The translations under genes and the position numbers were made by a program. 64,000 nt of DNA from Simmondsia chinensis (lineage: Eukaryota; Streptophyta; Magnoliopsida; Caryophyllales; Simmondsiaceae): positions 11,850,637 to 11,914,636 of the forward strand of contig JAGTTD010000003.1 of NCBI GenBank assembly GCA_018398585.1. The letters are read 5' to 3'. The notes beneath the pieces were generated by a model that was not told where the DNA came from, did not search any database, and worked only from the letters and a program-made list of their open reading frames with translations. This document shows, in pieces, positions 46,438 to 57,070 of the stretch; positions within the stretch are counted from its first letter, which is position 1, and the number at the start of each line of letters is the position of its first letter.

Positions 46438-46899
46438 TCAAGAATGGAAAGAAGGAAACTGTGAACGAAAAAAGGTCCAATCCTCCCAAGAAGTTGATGC
46501 AACATCCAAATTACTCCACTGCACAAGCACCTGTTGTTTGCTGCTGCCTCTCAAAGCACCCGGAAGAGACTGAAGGATAGCCTGAGGCTGTAGGACTAGC
46601 ATGCCGTGCAAGGTAGCTTGAGGATGGATCACTGGAACGTCTTGAGCAGCTGGGACAAACTTCTTCAAAAGCGACACATGGAAGACTGGATGGACAGAGC
46701 AATCATCAGGAAGATCCAGCTTGTAAGCCACTTTACCTATCCTTGTAAGTATCCTTGAAGGCCCAAAATAACGTGCACTTAGTTTAATGTTCTTTCGAAT
46801 GGCAAGAGAACTCTGCCTGTAAGGCTGCAACTTCAAAAGAACAAGGTCTCCAATAGCAAAGGACTTGCCCATTCTCTTCTTATCTGCATAGAACTTCAT
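46438..46899 (-). pseudogene. gypsy integrase C-terminus and chromodomain
   Basis: About 153 residues run from GDLVLLKLQPYRQ and ARYFGPSRIL (the GPY/F-type module) through HPVFHVSLLKKFV to a chromodomain-like end, QQVLVQWSNLDVASTSWED. In intact chromoviruses this end directs integration to particular chromatin. The frame is open here, but it is separated from the integrase core by stops around 46900-47170. Confidence 0.85.
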
Positions 46900-47167
46900 T
46901 CAAGCTTGAGCGACTTGCAAATGGTCCTTTAATTGTTGAACCAGATGTCGCCTCTAATCTAGCAAATCATTTACTTCAGTAATATAGGAAATTCCCCCTT
47001 GGAATAGAACAGGTGCCAGGGGATCATACCCATAGAGGGCTTTAAAAGGAGTGGATACCTAGAGCTGAATGGAAGTGGGTGTTATACCAGAATTCCGCCA
47101 GTGAAAGCCACTTATGCCAGTCTTTGGGATGAACAAAAGTCATGCTTCTCAAGTAATGCTCAACACA

Positions 47168-47741
47168 CTAATTTACCCTCTCAGTCTGGCCATATGATTG
47201 CGGGTGATAGGAAGAACTCATGGTTAACGTTGTGCCTAATAAAAAGAAAAGCTCCTTCCAAAAATGGCTTGTGAACAAACGATCTTGATCAGAGACAAAA
47301 TTGAGGCAAACCATGCAATCTGTAAATCTGATCAAGGAAAAACTTGGCCAACTTTGAAGCTGTAATTGGATGTTGGAGAGCCACAAAATGACTGTACTTG
47401 CTAAACCGATCAACCACCACCCAAATAATCTCCTTCGCTTTAGACCGTGGCAGTCCTTCAATGAAGTCCATACTGATGTGTTTCCAAGCTCGATCCGGTA
47501 TGGGTAAAGGTTGCAATAACCCCTGATAAGGCTGGTGTATGCTCTTGGTACACTGGTAGGTCTCACATAAAGGAAGTAAAGCATGGATCTCTTGTTTCAA
47601 ATGAGGCCAATGAAAATACTGATGCAGCCTCTGATATGTGCCTTCTACTCTAGAATGGCCTCCCCAAGCAGAGCTATGAGCAGCCAAGATCACTTGCTTC
47701 CTCAAATCAGTATCGGTCCCTATGTAGATCTTACCATACAC
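47168..47741 (-). pseudogene. gypsy integrase core (frameshifted)
   Basis: The zinc region is present as a GGHSRVEGTYQRL segment and LCETYQCTKS, where the second cysteine of the usual C-x2-C is tyrosine. The core starts HISMDFIEGLPRS and VVVDRFSKYSHFVAL with two catalytic aspartates. The frame then shifts near 47290, and the remainder (SSYHPQSYGQTERVN, with the last catalytic-region motif) is read in another frame. Confidence 0.85.
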
Positions 47742-47753
47742 ACGGATAATTCC

Positions 47754-49079
47754 TTAGGACACAACTACTTCAGCTGCATTTTCTCCTTGAACCAGATGTG
47801 CCTCGAGCCATTTTTGAGCAATTACATCTCCATCATAAGACCTTATGACCTCAACCATCCAAGCATGCACCATTTTTGATATAGCTGAACATTCCCTTGC
47901 AGCACTCTCCTCCGATCTCCTGGACAGGGCATCAGCAGCCCCATTGTCCCTCCCTTGCTTATATTCAATGGTGTATTGTAGGCCCAACATCTTCATGAGA
48001 CCTTTACTTTGCACCCTAGTAGTGATTCTGTGCTCCAAGAGATATCTTAAGTTTTGGTGATCTGTTCTAAACATGAACTTGTGACCCTCAAGATAATGCC
48101 GCCAATTCTGAACTGCTAAAAGCACAGCCAAATACTCCTTCTCATATGTAGACAATGCTTGATGGGTTGGACAAAGAAGCTGACTCAAATAAGCCAAGGG
48201 TCTACCCTGCTGCGATAAAACTGCACCAATTCCTGAACCACTTGCATCAGTTTCCAACACAAATGGTTGAGAAAAATCATGTAAAATGAGAACTGGAGCA
48301 GTTATCATGATTTCTTTAAGCTGCTCAAAAGCTTCTTGTGCTTGATCAGTCCAATTAAAGGCTCCCTTCTGCAGTAAGGCTAAGAGAGGTATGGCAATAA
48401 TACCATATCCTGCTATAAACTTCCTGTAGTAACTAGTCAGGCCAAGGAATCCCCGCAATTGTTTGAGAGATTTTGGTATTGGCCACTCCTTCATTGCTTG
48501 TACCTTGCTGGGATTAGTAGCCACACCTTCCTCTGAGATGATATGACCCAGGTACTCAATTTGTCTTTGCCCAAAAGAACATTTAGAGAGTTTGGCAAAA
48601 AGTCTATTTTGCCTTATGAGCTGAAAAACCGCACCAAGATGCTGCAGATGTAAGTCCATTGTGGAACTGTAGACTAATATGTCATCAAAGAATACCAAAA
48701 CAAAGTGTCTGAGGTACTGCTTGAAGACTGAATTCATTAGAGCTTGGAAGGCGGCCGGAGCATTGGAGAATCCAAAAGGCATTACAAGGAATTCATAATG
48801 CCCATGATGTGTGCGAAAAGCAGTTTTGAAGATGTCCTTGTCCTGAACTCTTATTTGATAATAGCCCTGACGCAAGTCTAACTTGGAAAAGAATCTGGCC
48901 CCATGTAACTCATCAAGCAAATCATCAATTATAGGAATGGGGAATTTATTCTTCACCGTTACTGAGTTTAGTTGCCTGTAGTCAATACACATCCTCGATG
49001 TGCCATCCTTCTTCTTAACCAAGATGACAGGCGAAGCAAAGGGACTATTGCTGTGTCCGATGAATTTAGTCTCTAACAA
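47754..49079 (-). pseudogene. gypsy reverse transcriptase and RNase H (long open part)
   Basis: This 441-residue frame carries SPVILVKKKDGTSRMCIDYR, FSKLDLRQGYYQIRV, LVMPFGFSNAPAAFQ and the active site FFDDILVYS (FFDD at about 48681-48692). The thumb, the YLGHIIS and GFLGLTSYYRKFI connection, and RNase H starting FVLETDASGSGIGAVLSQ follow. It is the best preserved part of the element and is typical of Ty3/gypsy. Fusion to gag-protease upstream is broken by stops. Confidence 0.95.
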
Positions 49080-49133
49080 TTCATCCCCTTGGGGTTTATT
49101 TTCACTTTTCTGAGAGTGTGGATACCTGTACGG

Positions 49134-49376
49134 TCATAGATTGACTGGATCTGAACCTTGCTTCAAAGGTATTACATGAACATACTCTCTTTCAGGTGGC
49201 AAGGCAACTGGCATAGCAAATATATCCTGAAATTGTTCTAGCAGTGAGGTAATGGAAGGATCTTCTTCCAAGTTCTGTTCCTGACTGGTAGCAGAGATTG
49301 AATGCAAGTGTCCCACCCAATGGAAGTCCTTCTTCTTGAACATGTCCTGCAACTGCTTTCCACTAATCATTTGCAT
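49134..49376 (-). pseudogene. gypsy linker between protease and reverse transcriptase
   Basis: The frame ends with LLEQFQDIFAMPVALPPERE and a HVIPLKQGSDPVNL segment, the conserved stretch just before RT in gypsy polyproteins. Stops on both sides separate it from the protease and RT frames. Confidence 0.75.
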
Positions 49377-49397
49377 TTGGGCTTGTTCTCTAATGCC

Positions 49398-50750
49398 TTA
49401 CAACTTAACAGGTTTGTTCTCCTTGCTGAAAGAGATGGTTAATTGGCCATAATCAAAGAGTAGAGGATTGATGGTTTTCATCCAATCAACCCCCAAGACC
49501 ATGTCCCAACCTCCCAACCTTAGGATTCTGAAATCGAACTCAAAGTCATGACCCTGCATATGCCACTTGAAGCTGCTGCACTTGGTGTGAGTTAGTATGG
49601 CATTCCCATCAGCCACTGTTACTACTAAAGGATTGGTCTTAATCATATCATGTCCTACCTTTCTCACAATTTTAGGACTGAGGAAACTATGTGTGCTACC
49701 ACTATCAATCGAGATCAAGATTGTTTGGGCCTTGGATTCACCCTTGATTCTAATGGTGTTATAGGATCCACCACCAGTTAAAGCCTTAACTGAGTTCTCC
49801 ATATCATTACCTTCTAAATCCTCACCATCATTTTGATACTGCTCCTCTTCTGGTTCATGAATCTCTTCATTCAGTTCCTCATTCCCAGTTTCACAAGCGT
49901 GTGTATACATCAAATACTTTGGATCACACTTGTGGCAAAAGCACTTTTGGTTGCATTTAAAACATAACCTCTGGAACCTCTTTTCTTCTTGACTCAAAGG
50001 TTTACTCCCAAGATTAGGCTGCTTAGAGCTAGGACCTCCAACAGATGGAAGTCTGGATCGAGGTATATCATGTGAGGCCAAGACTGCTTTCTCCACCATT
50101 CGAGCTTTGGAATAAGCTTGTGATAAGGAAGCAGGTTCAAAAGCCTTAACCATGTGTTTCACCTTTGGTTTCAATCCACTCATGAAGCTTGAGATGTAAT
50201 ATTCTTCCACCGTATCAGGATAAGCAGACAACAATCTAGCTCGTAAATCCTCAAACCTTGACATGTATTCTTTAACAGTTGTGGTTTGCACCAGCTCGTT
50301 AAAACTGTCAACAACATCATTGATGTCTTCATCTCCATAACGATCACATATCTCTTTCTGAAATTCAGGCCAAGAAATAAGTGGTTTCACTTGCATAAGA
50401 CTATAATACCAGCTCTCCATTTCTCCCTTAAGATAAATAGCAGCTATTTCTACTTTTTCTAACTCTAAGATGTTGTAGAATCTGAAATATCGCTCACATT
50501 TTCTAATCCAGGCTTGAGACAAGGTTCCATCAAATGCTTCTAGCTCAATTCGAGGTTGTTTGTAACCATGTCCTCTTGTGACCATTGTATTGTCACGGTG
50601 ATGTAGCTGTACATTGGTTATAGCTGGAGATGGAGCAACATTAGTGGCATTATGTGTTGCTTCTAACTGGCTAGCAGGTGAAAGCACTCTTACACCCGGA
50701 GGAAGTTGCTGCCTCTGGATTTGTTCTTCTAATCCACCAATTTGCTGCAT
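49398..50750 (-). pseudogene. gypsy gag (main part) and aspartic protease
   Basis: The frame covers 450 residues. The N-terminal part has the retrotransposon gag domain (KCERYFRFYNI, LISWPEFQKEI, SRFEDLRARLL, ISSFMSGLKPKV). A cysteine-rich region LCFKCNQKCFCHKCDPKY stands in place of a regular CCHC knuckle. The protease follows with ILISIDSGSTHSFLS (DSG at about 49700) and GGWDMVLGVDWM. The apparent start methionine at 50750 is not the real one: it falls in the target duplication of the inserted SINE, and the true N-terminus lies at 51016-51210. Confidence 0.9.
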
Positions 50751-50998
50751 CTAAAAGGAACATACCCAGTGCCTCAAGGGCTCCCGCCTACGCAGGGTTT
50801 TTTTTGGGGGGGGGGGGGGGGGGGGCAGATGTACGCAGCCTTCCCCCTTCAGGGTGTTAACCTAAAGAGAGGCTATTTCCCAGTGCCCCCAACCTGAGGG
50901 TGAGGACTTCCCAGGAGGTCACCCATCCTGGTCCTACTCTCGGCTAAGCACGCTTAACTTCGGAGTTCTAATGGGATCCGGTGACGGCGTGTTGGTGT
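50751..50998 (-). mobile_element. 5S rRNA-headed SINE inserted in gypsy gag
   Basis: Read on the minus strand, it starts about ten bases into 5S rRNA, keeps GGATCCCATTAGAACTCCGA, AGTTAAGCGTGCTTAG, GGATGGGTGACCTCCTGGGA and GTCCTC, then has the LINE-like body (CAGGTTGGGGGCACTGGG, GGTTAACACCCTGAAGGGGG, AAGGCTGCGTACATC), a poly-C slot, GCGTAGGCGGGAGCC and the tail GGCACTGGGTATGTTCCTTT. A 17-bp duplication of gag sequence (50734-50750 and 50999-51015, one mismatch) flanks it exactly. A C-to-T change in one duplicate copy creates a stop at the end of the upstream gag piece. Confidence 0.92.
50806..50825. repeat. Poly-G tract, 20 nt, inside SINE tail
   Basis: The tract sits at the same position in the element as the 30-nt tract at 6100-6129 and is preceded by a T run. 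Confidence 0.9.
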
Positions 50999-51015
50999 CC
51001 ACCAATTTGCTACAT

Positions 51016-51210
51016 TTGTCTATCGAATTTTTGATTGAAATTTTGCTGGCTCAGCTGAAACATGGACATCATGTTTTCCATTTGTTGGCTCAAACGATCC
51101 ATTCTTTCATCATGTCGATCTCTTATTTTAGTTGTTTGTTCTGATCCAGCAACCACTTCAGCATAAGTAACATTGTTCATAGTTCCTGCTCCTGATCTTA
51201 TGGTAACCAC
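51016..51210 (-). pseudogene. gypsy gag N-terminal piece
   Basis: The frame begins MVTIRSGAGTMNNVTYAEVV and ends NFNQKFDRQM at the SINE target site, after which gag continues on the far side of the SINE (50733 downward). The middle is a predicted coiled coil (RMDRLSQQMENMMSMF). Confidence 0.85.
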
Positions 51211-51813
51211 GCTTTAACTATCGCATTCAGGAATCAATTTAATGGTCACAGATTTTGCAATGAAGGTAGCGAATGAAGAAGTTCACTGCTTAACTTTGAG
51301 AATGAACTTGGAGAGTTAGGCCGCAGCAATTGCGATCAAGATGTTGTAATGATCTGAACTTGCAGCAATGGCATTCAACCAGTAACAATTTCACAGAAAT
51401 TTAAGTGTGCTCAATCAGGTTTTGCACTTAGCTGTTAAGGATCCCATACGAGGATCTACAATCACAGCAATTGCGATTAAGATGCAGTAATGATCTGAAC
51501 CTGCAGCAATTGCATTCAACCAGTAACAATTTCATAGAAATATAGGTGTTCTCAATTAGGTTTTGCACTTAGCTGTTAAGGATCCTATACGAGGATCAAC
51601 AATCATAGCTTCACTTATTGCGAATAGCACCAATTGATCAGTGTTGATTGTTTAATGCGACTTTGCAGCTCCTTAAATTGTGTCAGCAACAATTTCAACT
51701 TCAGCTGTTCTTGATCAACCAGTTCGTAGCTTATTTAATTCAATTGCAATGCTTAGTTAGAAATCCGGATCGATTTAGCTTTGAAACTAAATTTATGAAG
51801 CTCTAATACCAAT
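51211..51813. other. gypsy 5' untranslated leader
   Basis: The stretch lies between the gag start and the primer-binding site (51800-51811). A segment of about 120 bp is repeated (51335-51440 and 51455-51570; shared AATGATCTGAAC, TGCAGCAAT, ATTCAACCAGTAACAATTTC and TTAGCTGTTAAGGATCC words). No coding frame is visible. Confidence 0.7.
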
Positions 51814-52073
51814 TGTTAAGGATCTAGTATAACTTGATCCTTAACTAGTGAAGAACAAGAGTTGAGAGAGGAAAGAAGTGAGAATTAGATGAGAGAGTAG
51901 AAAGAAATTAGGAGATGAGAAGAAGAAACCATCAATGTTTTCATTCTTATCCAAAACATTACAAGATATTACCTATTTATACTAAGATACAATGTTGCTA
52001 GACAAATTCAAAAGACAACTTGCCGCCAAACAAGACTTAAGCTAACTAACATAACCGACACACAATCATAATA
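51814..52073 (-). repeat. 5' LTR of gypsy element
   Basis: The LTR is bounded by TGTTAAGG and CATAATA on the plus strand; the last CA is mutated. A primer-binding site lies two bases to its left. Confidence 0.85.
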
Positions 52074-52184
52074 CATCGTAGCCTTAGAATAACAAAATTA
52101 GTTCATGATAAACTTAATATTAAACATTATAAATACAAAATTCTTGAACTTATGAAAGAAAAAGGATAGAAAGAACTAAAAATA

Positions 52185-52829
52185 AAAAATTACAAACCAA
52201 GCTTTCTTCCTTTCTCTCTTTCACTCAATTTTTCTCTCTATTCTCAATCAAATCTTGTGATTTTTGGTTTTTTTATCTGATCTCTAAACACCCCCACACC
52301 ATCCTCTATTTATACTAGTTGATTTGGGATAAAAAATTGCAAAAAATCTCAACAAAAATGCTCCTTATAGGTCGTTCTTGGTGGTTGCTGCAGGATGATG
52401 CTGAACTGCTGCTCTTGCTCCTTTTTCTTCAATTTTTTGAGCTTAGACCCACCTAGATTCAGAGTTTACATCAACTTTGACATGTTAATGCATTGTTTAA
52501 CTAATCCTTGCAATTAATTTGTACATTTTGTTACCCATTTTTGCAAGTTGAATTGTATTGTGCATGAACTTGTTGTGTTCTTGCTTTAGCCATGTTAATT
52601 ATTATGTTTTGCCCATTTTTTTTCCTTTGGTTTGGTGTATCGTGCTTTTACTTGTTGATGTTAATGATAAAACCTAGAAAGATTTAGTATAAGGCGAGTG
52701 TTTTTGCAAGAAAATGGCAATACGAGAGAAAAAGAGCAAAATCGAGCAAAAACAATAAAAATTTGATGTAAAATGGTTAAAAATATATCAAAATAATATA
52801 AATAATTATATACTAAATTAGACTCATCA
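52185..52829 (-). repeat. LTR segment of outer element, left copy
   Basis: The segment is nearly identical to 55490-56133 over about 640 bp, including CCCACACCATC, GATTTGGGATAAAAAATTGC, TGAACTTGTTGTGTTCTTGC and TATATACTAAATTA. It ends just left of a purine tract. Confidence 0.85.
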
Positions 52830-53224
52830 AAATACCCCCAAACTTAAATCTTGCTCGTCCTCAAGCAAGGCTAAACATTAAAACGCATGATCTCATTCTT
52901 TTTAAGAATTTTACCACAAGTCAAAGCAGGTATACTCCAAAGTGGAGAAGAATAACTAAGGCTCAAAGTTCCGGATTCTAAAGGCAAAACCATCTTTTTC
53001 AAGGAAAAATCTGTCAATTACCTACGTAATAGAATTCGAAAGTTAGCTAAGCAAATTAAGTTTATCCGTTCTTTCTAATATTAAGATATTCACACCGAAT
53101 ATAGGACAAAAATTATACCACTCATAACAAGACTTATTAAGTATGCCCAAACTAATTATTTTTGTGCCATTTTTTTTTTCTTTTTTTTTGGAGGAATTTA
53201 TTTACTCAAGTCAATATAAGCATA

Positions 53225-53400
53225 TCTGCAGCGAGAATTAAGCTCCGACTCTTGGGCGATGACTCATAAGTAAGAGAAGCCACCACTAAGATGCCTGTAA
53301 TATGACCTCCCGAGTGTATCTTCAGTAAGAATCAAGCTTTGACTCTTGAGTGATGACACATAAGTAAGAGAAGCCACCACCTAGTTGCCCTCTTAACTGG
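53225..53400. repeat. 95-bp tandem duplication in outer element
   Basis: GAATYAAGCTYYGACTCTTG, GATGAC and CATAAGTAAGAGAAGCCACC occur twice with an offset of 95 bp. Confidence 0.75.
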
Positions 53401-54479
53401 TAGCACATATCTTATTTATGTGGGATAGCGGTGCTAGAGATGTTTTCTCCCTTTTTTTTGGTTTTTTTTTTTCCGGTGTTTGGTTCCTTGTTAGCTTTCT
53501 AAGTACCCCTTGTCGCGAGCTTTTAATGCGGTAACTCCCATTCCAGTTGGCCTAGGGTACCAGGCGTTGAAACACCCTTACGAATTTACTTGCTCGAGGT
53601 ACCAAGGCACGAAACCATCACACCATAGCACATATTCAGAAGATAGCGGTGCTTAGTAATTCACTCTCTCTATCATATTTTTCTTTTATTTAGATTTAGG
53701 CATAACTCTTTAAAATCTATTATGTAAACGATACTCTTTATGCAATCTATTCAAATTTGAGCATCTTTTAATCAGAAAGAAAAGTAAAACAGCCATGCTA
53801 ACTAGTGAAGTCAAATACTACGGTTTTATCAAGATAGTGCCTTAGATTAGATCGTGTTTTGCAACTAGAACACAAAAACAATTGATTATCGGGTTATTCA
53901 AATCTAATTAAAGTAAACAAGCTAAAAAGAGTAGAAAAATTGCCTAAAAAAGCATGACAATAAGTTCTTTCTTTTTTATTTTCTTTTTTATATGAAAACT
54001 TTTTGAAAGATTAATAATAAAAACTGTAGAAAATAGACAATATTTTTGTTGGCCGACGCTATTTACATCCCCATACAAAGGCTCTGAACTCTGGGAGGCA
54101 CTGAAGCCGACTCTAAAACATAAAACAGGAAAACTTTTCAATTTTTTTTTATTCAAAAATTTTAATTATTATTTTATTATACTTATTATTAATATTACTT
54201 TTCCCACCCTCAAACTTTATTTTTAAAAAAACAACTAAAAAGATAAATTAGGTGAGAGATACTTCCCCGATTTGAGGATTGCTCTTTTGATAGTGCATGT
54301 GGACATCTTGCTACCCCCAAACTTGTTTTCAAAATACCTGTTTAAACAAAAATATACAGAAATATGAGACAAATAAAAAACAAAAATAAAATAAAGAAAT
54401 TAAGGAAAAGAACACTTGGGTTGCCTCCCAAGAAGCGCTATTGGTTATAGTCGTTAGCTCGACTTTTTGAGTGCATCTA

Positions 54480-55612
54480 TCAAGTATCCTGAAGGAGAAT
54501 AGAGTTTCCACCATCCATCCACAATGACCATTTTCTTCCGTGGATCTTTTTTGTTCCCTTCTTTACACAACCTCCTCCACCTTCTCTAATCTTAGGATCT
54601 TTGAGCCTCATTTGCCACAACTTGAATTTCCTTTTCCAATTTCTTCTGCTATTTTTCTCTGAGGCGTCCATCGTTCCGAAAATTTCTGACCATGTTAGAT
54701 AGGCTCGCCATTCTATTTCAATGACTGGTGGTGATGGGTCAGTAAAGACAGGTTTGGTCATTGGTGGTTAGGAGTTGACTAAGGGGATTATGTCACATTG
54801 AGGTAGTTTTTCTAGTGTGTCTTCATCCCTCAATGTTATGGCATTAGTTTGGTCCCCTAGTTCAGTGATGGTATCGCTAGGCATGAATTCTTCATATCTC
54901 TCGGAATGTTCCTCTATTGTGATCCCTACTTGAGGTTCAGGATTTTGGATGGAGGCTCTTTGTTTTTTTAAGTCACTCACGGTTTCCATGAATTCCCTAT
55001 ATGATTCTTCTAAGTTATAGCTCTTTTCTTGGGACGGATAAGTGGGTGACCAAGATGCTTTGTGATAATTCCAAGAATGGTCCATCCATTCTTGACTGTA
55101 AGGACTAGAGTAGGGATCGTACTGGGGTTGGCTAAAATTTGACATGTAATTACCTTGTTCAAAACCCAATGAGGAAAAGCTATTACCTAATTGACATTCC
55201 ATACTAGCATGGTTACCCGCACAAAATTCACATCTAGGAGCACGAGTAGCAATCATCTCATTTAATGTTTCTCGAATTTGTGAAAGCTGAGCAGATAATT
55301 CACTATATTCACGAATGCTTAGTTTTCTTTTCGGTATGCTTGGTATTGAGGTCTCATAAAGTTATATTGCTCAAAACCGGATGAAGAAAAGCTATTACTT
55401 ATTTGGCATTCCATACCAGTATGGTTACCTGCGTAAAATTCACATCTAGGAGTACTAGCAGTACACATGTCTTCAATTAGTGAAAGCTTAACTAAAAATA
55501 AAAAATTACAAACCAAGCTTTCTTCCTTTCTCTCTTTCACTCGATTTTTCTCTCTATTCTCAACCAAATCTTGTGATTTTTGGTTTTTTATCTGATCTCT
55601 AAACACCCCCAC
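54480..55612 (-). pseudogene. gag remnant of outer gypsy-like element, partly duplicated
   Basis: Three readable pieces lie in order on the minus strand: 55319-55500 (TPRCEFYAGNHTGMECQ), 54768-55256 (APRCEFCAGNHASMECQLGN, then tyrosine- and serine-rich sequence) and 54480-54761 (basic, RRNWKRKFKLWQMR, ending WMDGG). The CEFCAGNHxxxEC motif is like the cysteine-rich motif of Tat/Athila gag. It occurs twice because a segment of about 180 bp is duplicated. No protease or polymerase follows, so the element probably never coded for them or lost them. Confidence 0.6.
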
Positions 55613-56133
55613 ACCATCTTATATTTATACTAGTTGATTTGGGATAAAAAATTGCAAAAAATCTCAACAAAAATGCTCCTTCAAGGTCGTTCTTGGTGGC
55701 CACTGCAGGATGATGCTGAACTGTTGCTCTTGCTCCTTTTTCTTCAATTTTTTGAGCTTAGACCCACCTAAATTCAGTGTTTACATCAACTTTGACATGT
55801 TAATGCATTTTTTAACTAATCCTTGCACTTGATTTGACCATTTTGTTACCCATTTTTGTAAGTTGAATTGTATTGTGCATGAACTTGTTGTGTTCTTGCT
55901 TTAGCCATGTTAATTATTATGTTTTGCCCTTTTTTTTGCTTTGGTTTGGTGTATCTTGTTTTTACTTTTTGATTTTAATGATAAAACTTGGAAAGATTTA
56001 GCATAAAGTGAGTGTTTTTGCAAGAAAATGAAAATATGAGCGAAAAAGAGCAAAAGCGATAAAAATTTGATGTAAAATGGTTAAAAATATATCAAAACAA
56101 TATAAATAATTATATACTAAATTACATTCATCA
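55490..56133 (-). repeat. LTR segment of outer element, right copy
   Basis: Partner of 52185-52829. Its left part is missing: homology starts directly after the duplicated gag segment, so the end nearest gag is rearranged. Confidence 0.8.
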
Positions 56134-56924
56134 ATAATGAAGTGCTATCATGGCGGGGCCTTAACCCTTAGTCAAGTTACTCCCTAACAATCGTGTCCTT
56201 CCTTTGACATAAGACAATAAATTTCATGACTATACCAACCCTTCAACACGACCATTTTGAGGATCAAAATACAAGTCTTGTTATAAAAGAGAGAAAAAAA
56301 TGCACAATGTTCTTTGACCAAATGTATTGAATACGAATAGAAAACTTCTTATTAGAGTTAAACTCAAATATCTGGCATACATACTAGAGGCATCGGACAA
56401 TATCTTAAGGCTTGGGTCTATTTTTACTGTAGTGACCTATTTTATAGAATTTATAGCAAAGACCTTGGCCAATGTATCATCAATAGTTCTAGGTTTACTT
56501 TTCTCATGTTTTTGCCTATAGGTTTGAGTTGGACACTGGATCTTACATTTTAACCCTAAGGATAGCTTAGTATGAAATTTGCATTACTAGGTTTACCTTC
56601 AAAAGTCTTGAAACCATCTTAAATTGTTGGTACCAAATACAGAAAATACTATACAAACATATAAAGTAAAATGATATTACCTAAAGCAAGTGGAGATGAT
56701 AAAATACCAATAATGTAACAACTAACTGAGGTACGAATCATACTTTCTTTAAGACGATTTTGCACCCCTATCGGATAAAAAGCTGATGTAGCAGGTACCA
56801 GCGCGCGCCGCCTCCAGGATACAATGCCTAGCTACATAGTCGACCCTTTCTTGGTCTACATAACCTCAAAAGTCAAAGCCTTTACAACACCTTACTTAGT
56901 CAAATAAAAAATACAAAATAAATA
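56134..56924 (-). other. Probable 5' interior and LTR end of old copia element
   Basis: On the minus strand this would follow the copia LTR copy at 56.9-59.7 kb. No primer-binding site of the usual TGGTATCAGAGC type is seen and no gag domain is readable. The assignment rests only on position. Confidence 0.3.
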
Positions 56925-57070
56925 AGAAAAACCTTTTTAATTTTGAGGAAGAAATAAACTTTTTTCTTTGCTGTAAGAACAAGGGGCTTTAAGCACTCAA
57001 AGCCTTTAATAATATTTTCCAATGCAATGTTCCATTGCCGTGTGTTACCCTTAGGCCTTTTACTGCCTAT

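Larger units (their letters stand above)
46145..52073 (-). mobile_element. Ty3/gypsy chromodomain retrotransposon, 5.9 kb, with nested SINE
   Basis: LTRs of 264 and 260 bp (46145-46408 and 51814-52073) begin TGTTAAGGATC on the plus strand and differ by a handful of substitutions and small indels. The target duplication is CATTG (46140-46144) and CATCG (52074-52078), one mismatch. On the minus strand the primer-binding site TGGTATTAGAGC lies at 51800-51811 and a purine tract AAGGGGGGGGAGAA ends beside the left LTR. Gag, protease, RT, RNase H, integrase and a C-terminal chromodomain follow in Ty3 order. Short LTRs and small size fit the Reina-type chromoviruses. Stops, frameshifts and a SINE in gag leave it non-autonomous. 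Confidence 0.9.
45465..56133 (-). mobile_element. Outer gypsy-like LTR element (gag remnant only), interrupted
   Basis: The left LTR runs from about 45465 to 46144 and resumes at 52079-52829 after the nested gypsy element. A purine tract (minus: AAGTTTGGGGGTATTT) lies directly inside it at about 52830-52846, so it is the 3' LTR. The right LTR is represented by 55490-56133, which repeats 52185-52829 nearly base for base and ends at the corresponding position; its distal part is missing. The interior (52847-55490) has gag remnants but no pol. The LTR length, the long non-coding 3' interior and the gag style suggest a Tat/Athila-like non-autonomous gypsy, but the lineage is an inference. Confidence 0.6.

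Noticed and set aside
47754..49079. A functional autonomous gypsy element
   Set aside because: RT is open, but gag is split by a SINE, protease and RT are separated by stops, and integrase is frameshifted with a damaged zinc motif.
50751..50998. Cassandra-type TRIM element (which carries 5S sequence in its LTRs)
   Set aside because: There are no LTR ends, no primer-binding site and no second LTR. The 5S part is at the very 5' end and is followed by the LINE-like SINE tail, with a 17-bp rather than 5-bp duplication.
54768..55256. A host zinc-finger gene
   Set aside because: The cysteine motif is repeated in a duplicated segment between LTR copies and resembles retroelement gag, so a host gene is unlikely.
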